A stretch of 6,081 nt of DNA, taken from an uncultured Desulfovibrio sp. (lineage in GTDB: Bacteria > Desulfobacterota > Desulfovibrionia > Desulfovibrionales > Desulfovibrionaceae). The stretch spans positions 1 through 6,081 of the forward strand of contig CAMWTD010000138.1 in NCBI GenBank assembly GCA_947177085.1, in the 5' to 3' direction. The notes beneath the pieces are model-generated. The model made no database searches. It saw only the letters and a list, made by a program, of their open reading frames with translations, and had not been told where the DNA came from. Shown here one piece after another: positions 5,871-6,081 of the stretch; position 1 is the first letter of the stretch, and the number at the start of each line of letters is the position of its first letter. A program made the position numbers and the translations under genes.

Positions 5871-5899
5871 TTGACCGCGCGGGCCAATGCGCTTATGCG
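5871..5899 (+). promoter_or_regulatory. Candidate sigma70 promoter for the rightward cysteine-cluster gene
   Basis: TTGACC (5871-5876, 5/6 to the -35 consensus) is followed after 17 bp by TATGCG (5894-5899, only 3/6 to the -10). The start would lie near 5906, about 34 nt before the ATG at 5940. The -10 is poor, so this is a tentative call supported mainly by spacing and position. Confidence 0.35.
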
Positions 5900-5929
5900 T
5901 GGACGACGGCCGGCATCCCGGCGCTGAGA

Positions 5930-5935
5930 AGGAGG
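5930..5935 (+). promoter_or_regulatory. Strong Shine-Dalgarno for the rightward gene
   Basis: AGGAGG sits 4 nt before the ATG at 5940. It is the best ribosome binding site in the window and is the main proof that the short open frame at the right edge is a real gene. Confidence 0.75.
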
Positions 5936-5939
5936 AACC

Positions 5940-6081
5940 ATGCGCAAAGCGCCCAAGGGCTTTTGGCACTATCTGGAAACCTGGCGCGAGCTCTTCCCCC
6001 GCAAGCGCGCTGTGCGCTGGCGCGGAACCTGGCTCCAGAACGGCTATTGCCGCGACTGCCGCTATTGCTGCGGCCCGCAGG
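5940..6081 (+). CDS. Cysteine-cluster protein, probably YkgJ-like (zinc/iron-chelating); N-terminal fragment, runs off right edge
   Basis: Only the first 47 codons are present. The start is well supported by AGGAGG four bases upstream. The N-terminus is basic and rich in aromatic residues (KGFWHYLETWRELFPRKR) with no signal peptide or membrane segment, so the protein is probably cytoplasmic. Residues 37-44 form a C-x2-C-x2-C-C cluster (Cys37, Cys40, Cys43, Cys44) within GYCRDCRYCCGPQ. YkgJ-family proteins (putative zinc- or iron-chelating domain) typically show C-x2-C-G-x-C-C near the N-terminus and more Cys later; here the usual Gly is Arg41. Other Fe-S or zinc-binding proteins cannot be ruled out from this fragment. 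It is transcribed away from the lipoprotein operon and shares the 164-bp divergent region. No function can be stated. Confidence 0.65.
   Translation, partial: MRKAPKGFWHYLETWRELFPRKRAVRWRGTWLQNGYCRDCRYCCGPQ

Overview
The window is strongly GC-rich, gene-dense bacterial DNA. The organism is most likely a Gram-negative sulfate reducer of the Desulfovibrio group. That is an inference from three things: an RluA/RluD-type pseudouridine synthase fused to dephospho-CoA kinase, a BamA with a long extra N-terminal domain, and an NlpC/P60 lipoprotein of the kind I recall from Desulfovibrio vulgaris. I could not run a search to confirm it.

Five genes lie head to tail on the minus strand and look like one operon, read from right to left. 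They are: an SH3/NlpC-P60 cell-wall hydrolase lipoprotein (4399-5775); a pseudouridine synthase-dephospho-CoA kinase fusion (2810-4402, GTG start overlapping the previous stop as GTGA); a LolC/LolE-type lipoprotein-release permease (1536-2765); the LolD ATPase (847-1533, only 2 nt after lolC); and the start of bamA (866 to beyond base 1, overlapping lolD by 20 nt). The only gap is 44 bp before lolC, which holds a small imperfect inverted repeat. A 164-bp divergent intergenic region (5776-5939) separates this operon from a plus-strand gene that runs off the right edge. That gene starts at 5940 behind a strong Shine-Dalgarno and encodes a CxxCxxCC cysteine cluster, probably YkgJ-like. Each side of the divergent region has a plausible sigma70-like promoter, and a perfect TGACGTCA palindrome sits inside the leftward promoter.

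The theme of the operon is envelope biogenesis. LolC and LolD extract outer-membrane lipoproteins from the inner membrane, BamA inserts outer-membrane beta-barrels, and the first gene is itself a lipoprotein with a non-Asp residue after the lipidated Cys, so it is a plausible Lol client. The RNA-modification/CoA enzyme in the middle is the functional outlier and the most unusual gene here. I see no tRNA, rRNA, CRISPR array, insertion sequence or prophage gene. Long plus-strand open frames opposite the minus-strand genes are GC-driven shadows.
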